A stretch of DNA of 64,000 bases, taken from positions 3,897,001 through 3,961,000 of the forward strand of contig NZ_CP090004.1 of assembly GCF_021390175.1 (NCBI RefSeq), in the 5' to 3' direction. Below are positions 7,861 to 16,758 of the stretch, piece by piece. The notes under the pieces are model-generated. The model worked only from the letters and a program-made list of their open reading frames with translations. It ran no database searches and had not been told where the DNA came from. A program made the position numbers and the translations under genes. This stretch comes from Flagellimonas sp. HMM57. GTDB lineage: Bacteria; Bacteroidota; Bacteroidia; Flavobacteriales; Flavobacteriaceae. Each line of letters opens with the position of its first letter. The stretch's first letter is position 1.

Positions 7861-10377
7861 ATGAAAAAACTGCTACTGTCCTTTCTATTGCTTAACTCCA
7901 TAGTACTAACAGCACAAAACAAAGGACAGGGCAATCGACCTTCTCCCATTAAAATAACCGGAAAGGTCATCGATAGGGACACAGGACAACCTTTGGAGTA
8001 TGCTACTTTAGTACTCCAACGTGTTCGAAACCCTGAAAAAGTAACAGGCGGAATAACAGATGAATCTGGAAATTTTGAAGTAGAAACCCCTCCAGGGGTT
8101 TTTAATATCCGTGTGGAATACATTTCTTATAAAACGTACCAGCTTAAATCGCAAACCTTAAAAGCCTCAACTGATTTAGGTACCATTGAACTTGGCATCG
8201 ATGTAGAACAACTCGAAGATGTAGAAGTTGTTGGTGAACGCACAACGGTCGAACTACGTTTGGACAAAAAAGTCTATAACGTAGGAAGTGACCTTACCGT
8301 AAAAGGTGGTTCTGTAACAGATGTGTTGGACAATGTACCATCCATAACCGTGGATGTTGAAGGGAACATTAGCTTAAGGGGCAATGAAAGTGTACGGATA
8401 TTGATCAATGGAAAACCCTCTGCCCTATCTGGTCTTAGCCCAGATGCCTTACAACAATTGCCTGCTGATGCCATTGAAAAAGTAGAAGTCATCACCAACC
8501 CTTCCGCCCGTTATGATGCCGAAGGCACTGCCGGTATTCTAAACATAATTTTAAGACAGAGCAAAACTGCAGGATTAAATGGTTCCATTAATGCCTTTGG
8601 AGGTTATCCAGATAATTTTGGGGGAGCTTTGAACCTGAATCTTAGAAGAGAGCGCTTCAATATTTTCACCACTACCACCTATCGCTATCGAGATGCGCCC
8701 GGAAATGCACAGTTTCTACAAGAAAATTTTGATGAAGACGGAAACACCGCAAGTTTTCAAGATGAGTTTAGGGAGTATCAGCGTAAGGACGATGGTATTA
8801 ACACCAATATTGGTTTTGAATTGTTTTTGGATGACGAGGCACAAAGTAGCATCACCAATTCATTCGTTTATAGAAGGTCGGATGGAGACAACACGGTAGA
8901 TGTTGATTTCTTCAATTTTGACGCATTGCGAAATCCGACCATACAACGGAACCGATTCACGAATGAAGATGAGTTTGACGAAAACATACAGTACTCCGTA
9001 AACTATCAGAAAAGATTTAAGAAAGATGGACAATTATTGACTGCCGATTATCAATATTCCAAGGGTATCGATATTGAAAACTCAATTATTGAAGAATTTA
9101 TACTCGGTGACAATATTCAGTTACCTACAGAGCAGACCATAAATGATGAAAGCCAAATCAACCAATTGGCGCAGTTTGATTATGTGCATCCCTTTGGTAA
9201 AAACAATCGATCACAATTTGAGATAGGTTACCGTGGCACATTCAATACATTTAATACCGATTTTGTTTTTGGAATTTTAGAAGATGGTGTATTGGATTCC
9301 GACCCTGATTTTAGCAACGAACTCATCTATAAGGAATATGTAAATGCCGCATATGCCCAACTGGGAACCAAAATCAATAGCTTCAGTATTTTGGGAGGTA
9401 TACGTATGGAAGCTTCGGATATTGGTATTGAGCTCGTAAACACGAATGATGTTTCTGAAAAGGATTATATCGATTGGTTTCCTTCATTGTTTTTTGGTTA
9501 TGAACTATCAGAATATGAACAGTTCACCATAAGCTATAGTAGAAGGTTACGACGACCCCGGTCCAGATTTATCAATCCTTTTCCGTCACGTTCCAGCAAT
9601 ACAAATCTTTTTCAGGGAAATCCAGACTTGGACCCTACGTACACCAATGTTTTTGATTTAGGATATATAAAGCGTTGGGATAAAATTACATTAACAACTT
9701 CTGGGTATTATAATCGTTCCACAGGAGTATTTCAATTTATTACACAAGAGACAGGCGATTTTGTTGAGATTGAAAACCCTGATGATGTGGCAAACCCTAT
9801 TATAGTTCCAGTTCAAGTGAGAACTCCTATCAATCTGGCAACAGATACTCGGTTTGGTGGTGAATTGACAACCACTTATGTCCCAAAAAGAGATTGGCGT
9901 TTAACGTTGAACCTCAATTTATTTCAACAACAACTACGAGGCAACTTCACGTTTACCAACTTTCTGGGTGAAGCGGTTTTTCAGAGTTTTGATGCTGATA
10001 ATTTCACATGGTTCAGCCGTTTAAGTGCTAAAATACCGCTTCCAGGAAAAGTGGACTTTCAAACCAACACACTTTATCGAGGAAGAAGGGTCGACGCACA
10101 GAATGTAAACAAGGGCATATTGAGTACTAATCTCGCCTTCAGTAAAGATGTAATTAAAGATAAAGCAACACTATCCTTAAATGTTAGAGATCTTTTTAAT
10201 TCCAGAAAGCGTATTACGGAGACCACAACAGAGAACGTCTTTACAAACAGTGAGTTCCAATTTAGGGAACGGCAACTAACACTGTCTTTTCTATATAGGT
10301 TCAATCAACCACAGAATGAGCGAAACAAAAGAGAAGGTAGAAGTAATGGTGAAGAGGATGTAGAATTTGAAGGATAA
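7861..10377 (+). CDS. TonB-dependent outer-membrane receptor with CarboxypepD_reg domain
   Basis: 838 aa. Order: signal peptide (1-18, ending VLTAQ), a carboxypeptidase-regulatory-like beta-sandwich (about 30-115; ITGKVIDRDTGQPLEYATL), a plug domain (about 125-230; VTDVLDNVPSITVDVEGNISLRG and VEVITNPSARYDAEGTAGILNI), then a long beta-barrel ending in an aromatic-rich strand (TLSFLYRF). It lacks SusC hallmarks and has no SusD neighbour, so it belongs with the outer membrane beta-barrel family proteins of Bacteroidetes rather than a polysaccharide utilisation locus. Energised by TonB-ExbBD; substrate unknown. Coupled to the upstream secreted protein (1-nt gap). Confidence 0.88.
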   Translation: MKKLLLSFLLLNSIVLTAQNKGQGNRPSPIKITGKVIDRDTGQPLEYATLVLQRVRNPEKVTGGITDESGNFEVETPPGVFNIRVEYISYKTYQLKSQTLKASTDLGTIELGIDVEQLEDVEVVGERTTVELRLDKKVYNVGSDLTVKGGSVTDVLDNVPSITVDVEGNISLRGNESVRILINGKPSALSGLSPDALQQLPADAIEKVEVITNPSARYDAEGTAGILNIILRQSKTAGLNGSINAFGGYPDNFGGALNLNLRRERFNIFTTTTYRYRDAPGNAQFLQENFDEDGNTASFQDEFREYQRKDDGINTNIGFELFLDDEAQSSITNSFVYRRSDGDNTVDVDFFNFDALRNPTIQRNRFTNEDEFDENIQYSVNYQKRFKKDGQLLTADYQYSKGIDIENSIIEEFILGDNIQLPTEQTINDESQINQLAQFDYVHPFGKNNRSQFEIGYRGTFNTFNTDFVFGILEDGVLDSDPDFSNELIYKEYVNAAYAQLGTKINSFSILGGIRMEASDIGIELVNTNDVSEKDYIDWFPSLFFGYELSEYEQFTISYSRRLRRPRSRFINPFPSRSSNTNLFQGNPDLDPTYTNVFDLGYIKRWDKITLTTSGYYNRSTGVFQFITQETGDFVEIENPDDVANPIIVPVQVRTPINLATDTRFGGELTTTYVPKRDWRLTLNLNLFQQQLRGNFTFTNFLGEAVFQSFDADNFTWFSRLSAKIPLPGKVDFQTNTLYRGRRVDAQNVNKGILSTNLAFSKDVIKDKATLSLNVRDLFNSRKRITETTTENVFTNSEFQFRERQLTLSFLYRFNQPQNERNKREGRSNGEEDVEFEG

Positions 10378-10382
10378 AAAAA

Positions 10383-10397
10383 GAGGCTAAAAGCCTC
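10383..10397 (-). terminator. Rho-independent terminator of the 57-aa protein gene
   Basis: Stem GAGGCT/AGCCTC (10383-10388 with 10392-10397) followed on the minus strand by seven T residues (plus-strand A run 10376-10382). It lies just past the stop of the small minus-strand gene and immediately after the receptor stop, between convergent genes. Confidence 0.8.
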
Positions 10398-10402
10398 CTC
10401 GA

Positions 10403-10576
10403 TTATTCGTTACGTTCTGCTCTTTTAGCCTCACGTCTTTCTTTGTACATCTCCATTAAGTTCCCAAACAACCAGTAAGGAACTACAAAAGTCAACAAGA
10501 AAATCATTAACCAGAAGCCTATGGTCAAAATGGTTAAAAAAGCTAAGAAACCTAGATATTGGTCAAATTCGAACAT
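10403..10576 (-). CDS. 57-aa small membrane protein
   Basis: A short open frame starting at ATG 10576 and ending at TAA 10405-10403: it begins MFEFDQYLGFLAFLTIL, has one long or two short membrane segments (about residues 8-42), and ends in a highly charged tail (KERREAKRAERNE). Support for expression: an AGGAG element 7 nt before the ATG, a TAnnTTTG promoter upstream and a strong terminator right after the stop. The topology suggests a hydrophobic hairpin or single span with a cytosolic basic/acidic tail. Function unknown. Confidence 0.75.
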   Translation of the reverse strand: MFEFDQYLGFLAFLTILTIGFWLMIFLLTFVVPYWLFGNLMEMYKERREAKRAERNE

Positions 10577-10596
10577 GATTTACTCCTTTTGTTGTA

Positions 10597-10629
10597 CAAA
10601 GATACTTTGAAATCCTTTAAAAAAACAAA
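10597..10629 (-). promoter_or_regulatory. Promoter of the 57-aa protein gene
   Basis: On the minus strand a TTTG (10629-10626) and TATCTTTG (10604-10597; TAnnTTTG) are separated by 21 nt, followed by an AAAGGAG and the ATG at 10576. Fits the Bacteroidetes primary promoter pattern. Confidence 0.5.
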
Positions 10630-10687
10630 TCTCAAATTAAAAAATATACAATTGTAGAGATGTCATATAATTTTAATGAACATCACC

Positions 10688-10695
10688 TAACTTTG
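10688..10695 (+). promoter_or_regulatory. Possible -7 element of fumC
   Basis: TAACTTTG fits TAnnTTTG and ends 20 nt before the fumC ATG. I find no convincing TTTG at the -33 spacing, so this is a partial match. Confidence 0.35.
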
Positions 10696-10715
10696 TATAC
10701 CTAAAAATTTGAGAA

Positions 10716-12113
10716 ATGAGCTTTAGAATCGAAAAAGATACGATGGGCGAGGTAAAAGTACCATCGGATAAATACTGGGGGGCACAGACCGAACGCTCTA
10801 GAAATAATTTTAAAATTGGTACGCCAGCCTCTATGCCATTGGATGTAGTTTATGGTTTTGCATATCTCAAAAAAGCTGCTGCTTACACCAATCATGAGCT
10901 TGGAGTTTTATCAATAGAAAAACGGGATTTAATTGCACAAGTTTGCGACGAAATTCTAGCAGGTCAGCATGATGGACAATTTCCATTGGTGATTTGGCAA
11001 ACTGGTTCGGGAACGCAGAGCAACATGAACTTAAATGAAGTCATTGCGAACAGAGCCCACGAAATTGCAGGAAAAAAAATAGGAGAAGGTGAAAAAACCA
11101 TTCAGCCAAACGATGATGTCAACAAAAGCCAATCTTCCAATGATACTTTTCCAACGGGAATGCATATTGCAGCTTATAAGAAAATCGTAGATGTAACCAT
11201 ACCCGGAGTTCAGCAGTTAAGGGATACTTTGGAGAAAAAATCAAAAGAGTTCCAAGATGTTGTTAAGATAGGTCGTACACACTTAATGGATGCCACTCCC
11301 CTAACCTTAGGTCAAGAATTCTCTGGTTATGTTTCACAATTGGACCATGGTTTAAAAGCCTTGAGGAATACCATGGAACACTTAAGTGAGCTGGCGTTGG
11401 GCGGTACTGCTGTTGGTACTGGTCTAAATACACCCAAAGGTTATGATGTTTTGGTTGCCAAATACATTTCTCAATTTTCAAACCTTCCTTTTAAAACGGC
11501 CGGCAATAAATTTGAAGCACTTGCCGCCCATGATGCAATCGTGGAAAGTCACGGAGCTCTAAAGCTATTGGCAGTTTCTTTAAACAAAATAGCAAATGAT
11601 ATTAGGATGATGGCATCTGGACCACGTTCAGGCATTGGTGAAATCATAATTCCTGCAAACGAGCCTGGCAGTTCCATTATGCCCGGAAAAGTAAATCCCA
11701 CGCAATGTGAAGCTTTAACCATGGTATGTGCCCAAGTTATGGGTAACGATGTGGCTATTAGCGTAGGGGGAACACAGGGACACTACGAACTCAATGTTTT
11801 TAAACCGATGATGGCAGCAAATATTCTACAATCAGCGCAATTATTAGGTGATGCCTGCGTAAGTTTTGATGTAAACTGTGCAGTTGGTATTGAGCCAAAT
11901 CACGAAGTCATCAAGACATTATTGAACAACTCATTAATGTTGGTTACCGCTTTAAATACCAAGATTGGCTATTACAAAGCTGCTGAAATTGCAAATACGG
12001 CCCATAAAAATGGTACGACCTTAAAGGAGGAAGCCATTAACCTTGGTTATGTTACTGCGGAAGAATATGACGAATGGGTAAAACCAGAAGATATGGTAGG
12101 TAGTCTAAAATAG
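10716..12113 (+). CDS. fumC: Class II fumarate hydratase
   Basis: 465 aa, the expected length. Catalyses reversible hydration of fumarate to L-malate in the TCA cycle; a cytosolic homotetramer without an iron-sulfur cluster. Visible signatures: [13 protein letters not shown] (substrate loop), [28 protein letters not shown] with the catalytic histidine, and the superfamily signature [13 protein letters not shown] containing the mobile-loop catalytic serine. Monocistronic, between a divergent small gene and a strong bidirectional terminator. Argininosuccinate lyase and aspartase share the fold, but the motif set and length favour fumarase. Confidence 0.95.
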   Translation: MSFRIEKDTMGEVKVPSDKYWGAQTERSRNNFKIGTPASMPLDVVYGFAYLKKAAAYTNHELGVLSIEKRDLIAQVCDEILAGQHDGQFPLVIWQTGSGTQSNMNLNEVIANRAHEIAGKKIGEGEKTIQPNDDVNKSQSSNDTFPTGMHIAAYKKIVDVTIPGVQQLRDTLEKKSKEFQDVVKIGRTHLMDATPLTLGQEFSGYVSQLDHGLKALRNTMEHLSELALGGTAVGTGLNTPKGYDVLVAKYISQFSNLPFKTAGNKFEALAAHDAIVESHGALKLLAVSLNKIANDIRMMASGPRSGIGEIIIPANEPGSSIMPGKVNPTQCEALTMVCAQVMGNDVAISVGGTQGHYELNVFKPMMAANILQSAQLLGDACVSFDVNCAVGIEPNHEVIKTLLNNSLMLVTALNTKIGYYKAAEIANTAHKNGTTLKEEAINLGYVTAEEYDEWVKPEDMVGSLK

Positions 12114-12140
12114 CGCAACGATCATATTATCTAAAAGCAA

Positions 12141-12170
12141 AAATCCCGATTCTTCGCAGAATCGGGATTT
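12141..12170. terminator. Bidirectional rho-independent terminator
   Basis: A perfect 13-bp inverted repeat (AAATCCCGATTCT / AGAATCGGGATTT) with the tetraloop TCGC, flanked by an A-run and a T-run. It serves fumC on the plus strand and the convergent coiled-coil gene on the minus strand. Confidence 0.9.
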
Positions 12171-12194
12171 TTAATTAAATGTGGATAGTGTATA

Positions 12195-13082
12195 TTATTT
12201 TAGGGCGAACTTAGAAGTACCCAATAGTTTAAGACCATTGTCATAAACATTTACCATATAGTTTCCTTTTTGGAAATCTGAAGCAGGCTTATTAATGTAG
12301 TCACAAACATCCAAGGTACTGTTCTCATAGTAGAAGTTAGTTCCTTTGCTGTAGGTAATAGAAGCTCCTTCTTCACTAGACTTTGTAAAGCTGTCTCCTA
12401 AAACATTTCCTTGTGGGTCAAGAACTTCAATAAAGAATTCTCTATCTCCAGCTTCTGCAATTACGTTGTCCGCAATTGTGAAACATACTTTGAATTTGTC
12501 AGTAGCTTTAGCTCTAGAAGTAGAAACCAATTTTCCACTGCTTCTTTCTTTTACAGCATCAACAGTAAAAGTAGAAAGGCTTAAAGCAGAACCTCTTTCA
12601 ACAGCATCGGCAAGTTGCGTATTCTGAACAACTAAAGAATCGTTGAATACAGTTTGCTTTTCCAATTCAGTGAACGTACTATCCCTTTGCATGGCCAATA
12701 GCGTATTGGAAGACGTCAAAGAGTCAACTTGCTTTAACAATGCTTCTCTTTCTTTCTTAAGTACACTAACTTGTCTTCTATATCTTGAAAGGGAAGCGAT
12801 ATCAGCCTTCATTCCTTGAACAGAATCGATGTACTTTGCAATATTGTCTCTTGCGGCAACAAGTTCTTCATTTGTAGCGTTGCTTTCCAAAATAGCTTTA
12901 TCGTATTCTGACTTCAAGCTATTCAAATCTTCAACCACCAATTCCTTTTCTTGGGTAAGAGCGTTAGCGGTCTTTTTCTTATCCTGGTAAAGGCTTACTG
13001 TGTAAATAATAGTTCCTAAAAGAACTACACCAAGTAAACCAGCTATTACCTTTAATCCGTTGTTACTTTTTGTTTCAGTCAT
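12195..13082 (-). CDS. Membrane-anchored coiled-coil protein
   Basis: 295 aa. A single transmembrane helix near the N-terminus (about 10-30; VIAGLLGVVLLGTIIYTVSLY) is followed by a long coiled coil (about 35-160; heptad-like, many K/E/L/S) and a C-terminal globular domain of about 120 residues rich in beta structure (FKVCFTIADN, REFFIEVLDPQGNVLG, GNYMVNVYDNG). The topology implies a short cytosolic tail and a periplasmic rod ending in a sandwich-like domain. I do not recognise a named family; the architecture suggests a structural or scaffold envelope protein. It is divergent from the MBL-fold hydrolase gene and ends at the shared terminator. Confidence 0.75.
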   Translation of the reverse strand: MTETKSNNGLKVIAGLLGVVLLGTIIYTVSLYQDKKKTANALTQEKELVVEDLNSLKSEYDKAILESNATNEELVAARDNIAKYIDSVQGMKADIASLSRYRRQVSVLKKEREALLKQVDSLTSSNTLLAMQRDSTFTELEKQTVFNDSLVVQNTQLADAVERGSALSLSTFTVDAVKERSSGKLVSTSRAKATDKFKVCFTIADNVIAEAGDREFFIEVLDPQGNVLGDSFTKSSEEGASITYSKGTNFYYENSTLDVCDYINKPASDFQKGNYMVNVYDNGLKLLGTSKFALK

Positions 13083-13247
13083 AACTTTGTAAATTAATTG
13101 ATTTGTTAAAACTATTTAATCAATTGAGTTTGGTTTATATACGCTTTAGTTTTTAGTTTGGATTTTTTTAGATTAAATTCTACTGAAAAAATAGTTATTA
13201 AATCGTTAGAAGCCTCTATTTTACTGGGTTTGATTAAAATTCTAAAT

Positions 13248-14024
13248 ATGAAAAAAAAATATTTGCCCTTGATGTTGGTTTTAGTTTTATCCTCTATGTA
13301 TAAGGAAATTAAGGGCCATGAAATTGTAGAAACTACTGTAAAGTATGAATCGGACTCCCTGAAAATTACCCCAATAGAACATGCAACCGCTGTATTGGAA
13401 TGGAAAGATATTACCATCTACATTGACCCTGTGGGTGGTAAAGAAGCATTCGAGGGGCACTATCAACCAGATTTAATTTTGATTACGGATATACATGGTG
13501 ACCATTTTAGCTTAGAAACCCTACAACAGCTGAATACCCAAAAAGCAAAGATTATAGTACCCCAAGCCGTTGCAGATAAAATGCCACAAGAATTCACTCC
13601 ACAAATCGATGTTTTGGACAACGGAGCCAGTAAAGAACGGTATGGTATTACCATTGAAGCCATTCCCATGTATAATCTAAGGGAAGAAGCATTAAAATTC
13701 CATACAAAAGGAAGGGGCAATGGATATGTATTGACCATGGATGAACAAAAAATCTACTTTTCTGGGGATACGGAGGATATTCCTGAAATGCGGGCTCTAA
13801 AGAATATTGATAATGCGTTTGTATGTATGAATCTGCCCTACACCATGACCGTTGAAAATGCAGCCAATGCCGTTTTAGAATTTAAACCCAAAGAAGTATA
13901 CCCTTATCATTACCGAGGGCGACCCAACGTGAGCGATGTAAAGAAATTTAAAATGTTGATAAATCAAGAAAATCAACATATAAAAGTGATTCAATTGGAC
14001 TGGTATCCTAAAGATGATTTTTAG
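13248..14024 (+). CDS. Secreted MBL-fold metal-dependent hydrolase (UlaG-like)
   Basis: 258 aa from ATG 13248; an upstream in-frame ATG at 13158 adds 30 residues before the natural signal peptide (MKKKYLPLMLVLVLSSMYKEIKG), so the later start is preferred. The metallo-beta-lactamase fold is shown by ITDIHGDHFS (an HxxDH-like metal motif in degenerate form: H-G-D-H), YFSGDTED with the bridging aspartate and a late YPYHYRG histidine. These features match the UlaG/YcfA-type lactonase-like branch rather than beta-lactamases. Substrate unknown; periplasmic location inferred from the signal sequence. Confidence 0.8.
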   Translation: MKKKYLPLMLVLVLSSMYKEIKGHEIVETTVKYESDSLKITPIEHATAVLEWKDITIYIDPVGGKEAFEGHYQPDLILITDIHGDHFSLETLQQLNTQKAKIIVPQAVADKMPQEFTPQIDVLDNGASKERYGITIEAIPMYNLREEALKFHTKGRGNGYVLTMDEQKIYFSGDTEDIPEMRALKNIDNAFVCMNLPYTMTVENAANAVLEFKPKEVYPYHYRGRPNVSDVKKFKMLINQENQHIKVIQLDWYPKDDF

Positions 14025-14090
14025 ACAAATGTAATATTGAGCGTTTAAGATCGTTTAAGTAAAAGACTCAAACCAAATTAATACTTAACC

Positions 14091-14771
14091 ATGGTTCCCA
14101 AATCCTATGTTTTGTTTGTATTGGTGTGCTTCCTTGCCATTAATACTTCCTTATCCAATCAATGCGATAATTTTTATGCTAAAGTTACTTATGGTCTCAA
14201 CCATACAAAAAGTGCTTTAAGTGCCACTAATTTCGAACATCAAACCTATTATGCCGATAGGGCCTTAATTGCGCTTGAGAAGTCTAAAGCCTTTATGGAA
14301 GAATGCAGTTGTGCAAAGTCAAAAGATAAAATGCTTGATGCCATGGAAGCTTTGAACAAGGCAAAGGACCCAGTAGATTGGGACGCCGGAAGGTATTTCT
14401 CAAAAAAATCCAAGGGCTTGATCACTGAACTGATCACTATTTTAGATGAATGTACTTTGGGAATGCCCCAAACAGTTGTAGTGGAAGATAATGCTGAAAG
14501 TACCATTGAAAATGAAGCCTACGCCAATACCCAAGGAAATGAACAAGTATCCATGGAGAAAGAAATGGTGAAGATATTTGAAAAACATTCTACCGACAGA
14601 TTAGAAACTGCTAAAAAAGCCATCGATCAACTGGTTACGCTTTCTAAATCCTTTGTTTATGATCCCACGGAAGCAAAAAGTGAACCAAATAGTCTTGAAG
14701 CCCATCAAAAAGCATACATGACCGAAGCCAAAAAATTGCTTGAAGAAGGTTTAAGGGCCTTGGAAAAATAG
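14091..14771 (+). CDS. Secreted helical protein of unknown function
   Basis: 226 aa. Signal peptide 1-22 (VLFVLVCFLAINTSLSNQ), then a mostly helical mature protein with four cysteines (in NQCDNF, EECSCAK and DECTLG) likely forming disulfides. Two helical segments (about 30-125 and 155-225) are separated by an acidic, low-complexity linker (about 126-152). No catalytic motif recognised. The stop lies 15 nt from the convergent ettA stop. Function unknown. Confidence 0.65.
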   Translation: MVPKSYVLFVLVCFLAINTSLSNQCDNFYAKVTYGLNHTKSALSATNFEHQTYYADRALIALEKSKAFMEECSCAKSKDKMLDAMEALNKAKDPVDWDAGRYFSKKSKGLITELITILDECTLGMPQTVVVEDNAESTIENEAYANTQGNEQVSMEKEMVKIFEKHSTDRLETAKKAIDQLVTLSKSFVYDPTEAKSEPNSLEAHQKAYMTEAKKLLEEGLRALEK

Positions 14772-14786
14772 CATTTAAAAAATTGA

Positions 14787-16478
14787 CTAACGAATCAGTT
14801 TTTTGTATTTGATACGTTTGGGCATGATATCCGTTCCAAGGCGTTTCTTCTTGTTTTCTTCATAGTCTGAGAAGGAACCTTCAAAGAAGTATACTTGTGA
14901 ATCACCCTCGAAGGCCAAGATATGTGTGCATATTCTATCTAAGAACCACCTGTCGTGAGATATAATTACCGCACAACCTGCAAAGTTTTCCAATCCTTCC
15001 TCTAGTGCCCTTAACGTATTTACATCGAGGTCGTTAGTAGGTTCATCAAGCAACAGAACATTTCCTTCTTCTTTGAGGGTCATGGCCAAGTGAAGTCGGT
15101 TACGTTCACCACCCGACAACATGTTCACCTTTTTATTTTGCTCGCTACCCGAAAAATTAAATCGGCTTAGGTAAGCTCTAGAATTTACCTGTTTCCCACC
15201 CATCATTACCAATTCTTGACCATCGCTAAAGTTTTCCCAAATGGTTTTATTGGGGTCGATGTTAGAATGGCTTTGATCTACGTAAGCCAATTTCGCGGTA
15301 TCTCCAACAACAAATTCTCCCTTATCTGGAGTCTCCTCTCCCATTATCATCCTAAAGATTGTGGTCTTACCGGCACCATTGGGACCAATTATGCCCACAA
15401 TGCCCGCCTGGGGAAGATTAAAATTCAACTCTTCGTATAATAACTTATCCCCATAAGCTTTGCTTACTCCTTTGGATTCTATAACATTGGTACCCAAACG
15501 TGGGCCATTGGGAATATATATCTCTAGTTTTTCTTCTAGTTGCTTTTGGTCCTGACTCAGTAGCTTATCGTAATTTTTTAAACGCGCCTTTTGTTTGGTC
15601 TGTCTTCCTTTTGCACCTTGTCGAACCCATTCCAACTCCCGTTCCAATGTTTTCTGACGTTTTGAAGCTTGTTTGCTCTCTTGGGCCAAGCGCTTGGATT
15701 TTTGATTTAACCAACTAGAATAATTTCCTTTCCATGGTATGCCCTCTCCCCTGTCCAATTCCAAAATCCATCCGGCAACGTTGTCCAAGAAGTAACGGTC
15801 GTGCGTTACTGCGATAACCGTTCCTTTATATTGCGCCAAATGGTGCTCCAACCAATGTACCGATTCTGCATCCAAATGGTTAGTTGGCTCATCCAACAAC
15901 AGTACATCTGGCTCTTGCAACAATAATCTGCATAATGCGACCCTTCGCTTTTCACCACCGGACAAAACACCAATTTTCTTATCAGAATCAGGGGTACGTA
16001 AGGCGTCCATAGCAATTTCCAGTTTCGTATCCAGTTCCCAAGCATTGGAGGCATCAATTTTATCTTGTAATGCTGCTTGTTTGTCCATCAACTTTTGCAT
16101 CTTGTCCGCATCTTCATATACTTCTGGAAGACCAAACATATCGTTGATTTTATTGTATTCATCCAATACGGCGACTGTCTCGGCCACTCCTTCCTTCACC
16201 ACCTCAAGTACGGTTTTCTCGTCATCCAATTGTGGCTCTTGCTCTAAGTAGCCTACGGAATATCCAGGAGAGAATACCACATCGCCTTGATAGTTCTTAT
16301 CGACACCTGCAATAATCTTTAATAAAGTAGATTTACCTGACCCATTCAGACCCAAAATCCCAATTTTGGCTCCATAGAAAAAACTTAAATAGATATTTTT
16401 TAGAACAGGGGTATTGGCCGTTTTAAATGTCTTGGTTACCCCAGACATTGAAAAGATGACTTTTTTATCGTCTGACAT
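14787..16478 (-). CDS. ettA: Energy-dependent translational throttle protein EttA (ABC-F)
   Basis: 563 aa. Two ABC ATPase domains without membrane segments: the first with Walker A GLNGSGKST (about 43-51), signature LSGGEKRR and Walker B LLLDEPTNHLD; the second with GPNGAGKTT, LSGGERNR and LLLDEPTNDLD. The linker between them (about 245-320) is long, basic and coiled (P-site tRNA interaction motif of ABC-F proteins). EttA binds the ribosomal E site and gates the first elongation step according to ATP/ADP ratio. Length and the arm segment after the first Walker A region match EttA rather than Uup or resistance ABC-Fs. Confidence 0.93.
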   Translation of the reverse strand: MSDDKKVIFSMSGVTKTFKTANTPVLKNIYLSFFYGAKIGILGLNGSGKSTLLKIIAGVDKNYQGDVVFSPGYSVGYLEQEPQLDDEKTVLEVVKEGVAETVAVLDEYNKINDMFGLPEVYEDADKMQKLMDKQAALQDKIDASNAWELDTKLEIAMDALRTPDSDKKIGVLSGGEKRRVALCRLLLQEPDVLLLDEPTNHLDAESVHWLEHHLAQYKGTVIAVTHDRYFLDNVAGWILELDRGEGIPWKGNYSSWLNQKSKRLAQESKQASKRQKTLERELEWVRQGAKGRQTKQKARLKNYDKLLSQDQKQLEEKLEIYIPNGPRLGTNVIESKGVSKAYGDKLLYEELNFNLPQAGIVGIIGPNGAGKTTIFRMIMGEETPDKGEFVVGDTAKLAYVDQSHSNIDPNKTIWENFSDGQELVMMGGKQVNSRAYLSRFNFSGSEQNKKVNMLSGGERNRLHLAMTLKEEGNVLLLDEPTNDLDVNTLRALEEGLENFAGCAVIISHDRWFLDRICTHILAFEGDSQVYFFEGSFSDYEENKKKRLGTDIMPKRIKYKKLIR

Positions 16479-16509
16479 TCAGTTATTTTTTAAATTAAAA
16501 AGTGGAAAA

Positions 16510-16692
16510 CTATACTCTACCTTTAAGTGCATTGAAAACCCAGGCTATTGCAAAAAAACCAATACCGACCGCTGCAAATCCCCATCCGGCTATATCGTCA
16601 TATTTAAACGCACCTAGTGCTATCATTCCCATACCAACAAAAATCATGATCCATGTTGCCCACGCCAGCACTGTATTCTTATTCATTACCAT
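16510..16692 (-). CDS. 60-aa two-span membrane protein (CAL67264-like)
   Basis: 60 aa with two hydrophobic segments (about 8-28, AWATWIMIFVGMGMIALGAF; and about 34-54, GWGFAAVGIGFFAIAWVF) joined by a short polar KYDDI loop, forming a helical hairpin. It resembles the small flavobacterial membrane proteins named CAL67264 family, recalled from memory and not checked. It lies 31 nt upstream of ettA on the same strand and is probably co-transcribed. A second ATG at residue 3 is an equally good start. Function unknown. Confidence 0.72.
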   Translation of the reverse strand: MVMNKNTVLAWATWIMIFVGMGMIALGAFKYDDIAGWGFAAVGIGFFAIAWVFNALKGRV

Positions 16693-16758
16693 ATAGTTAA
16701 TTAGTGTAAAATCAAATATCGTAAAAATTTGATTTATTCTTGATGACTTCGCAACAGT

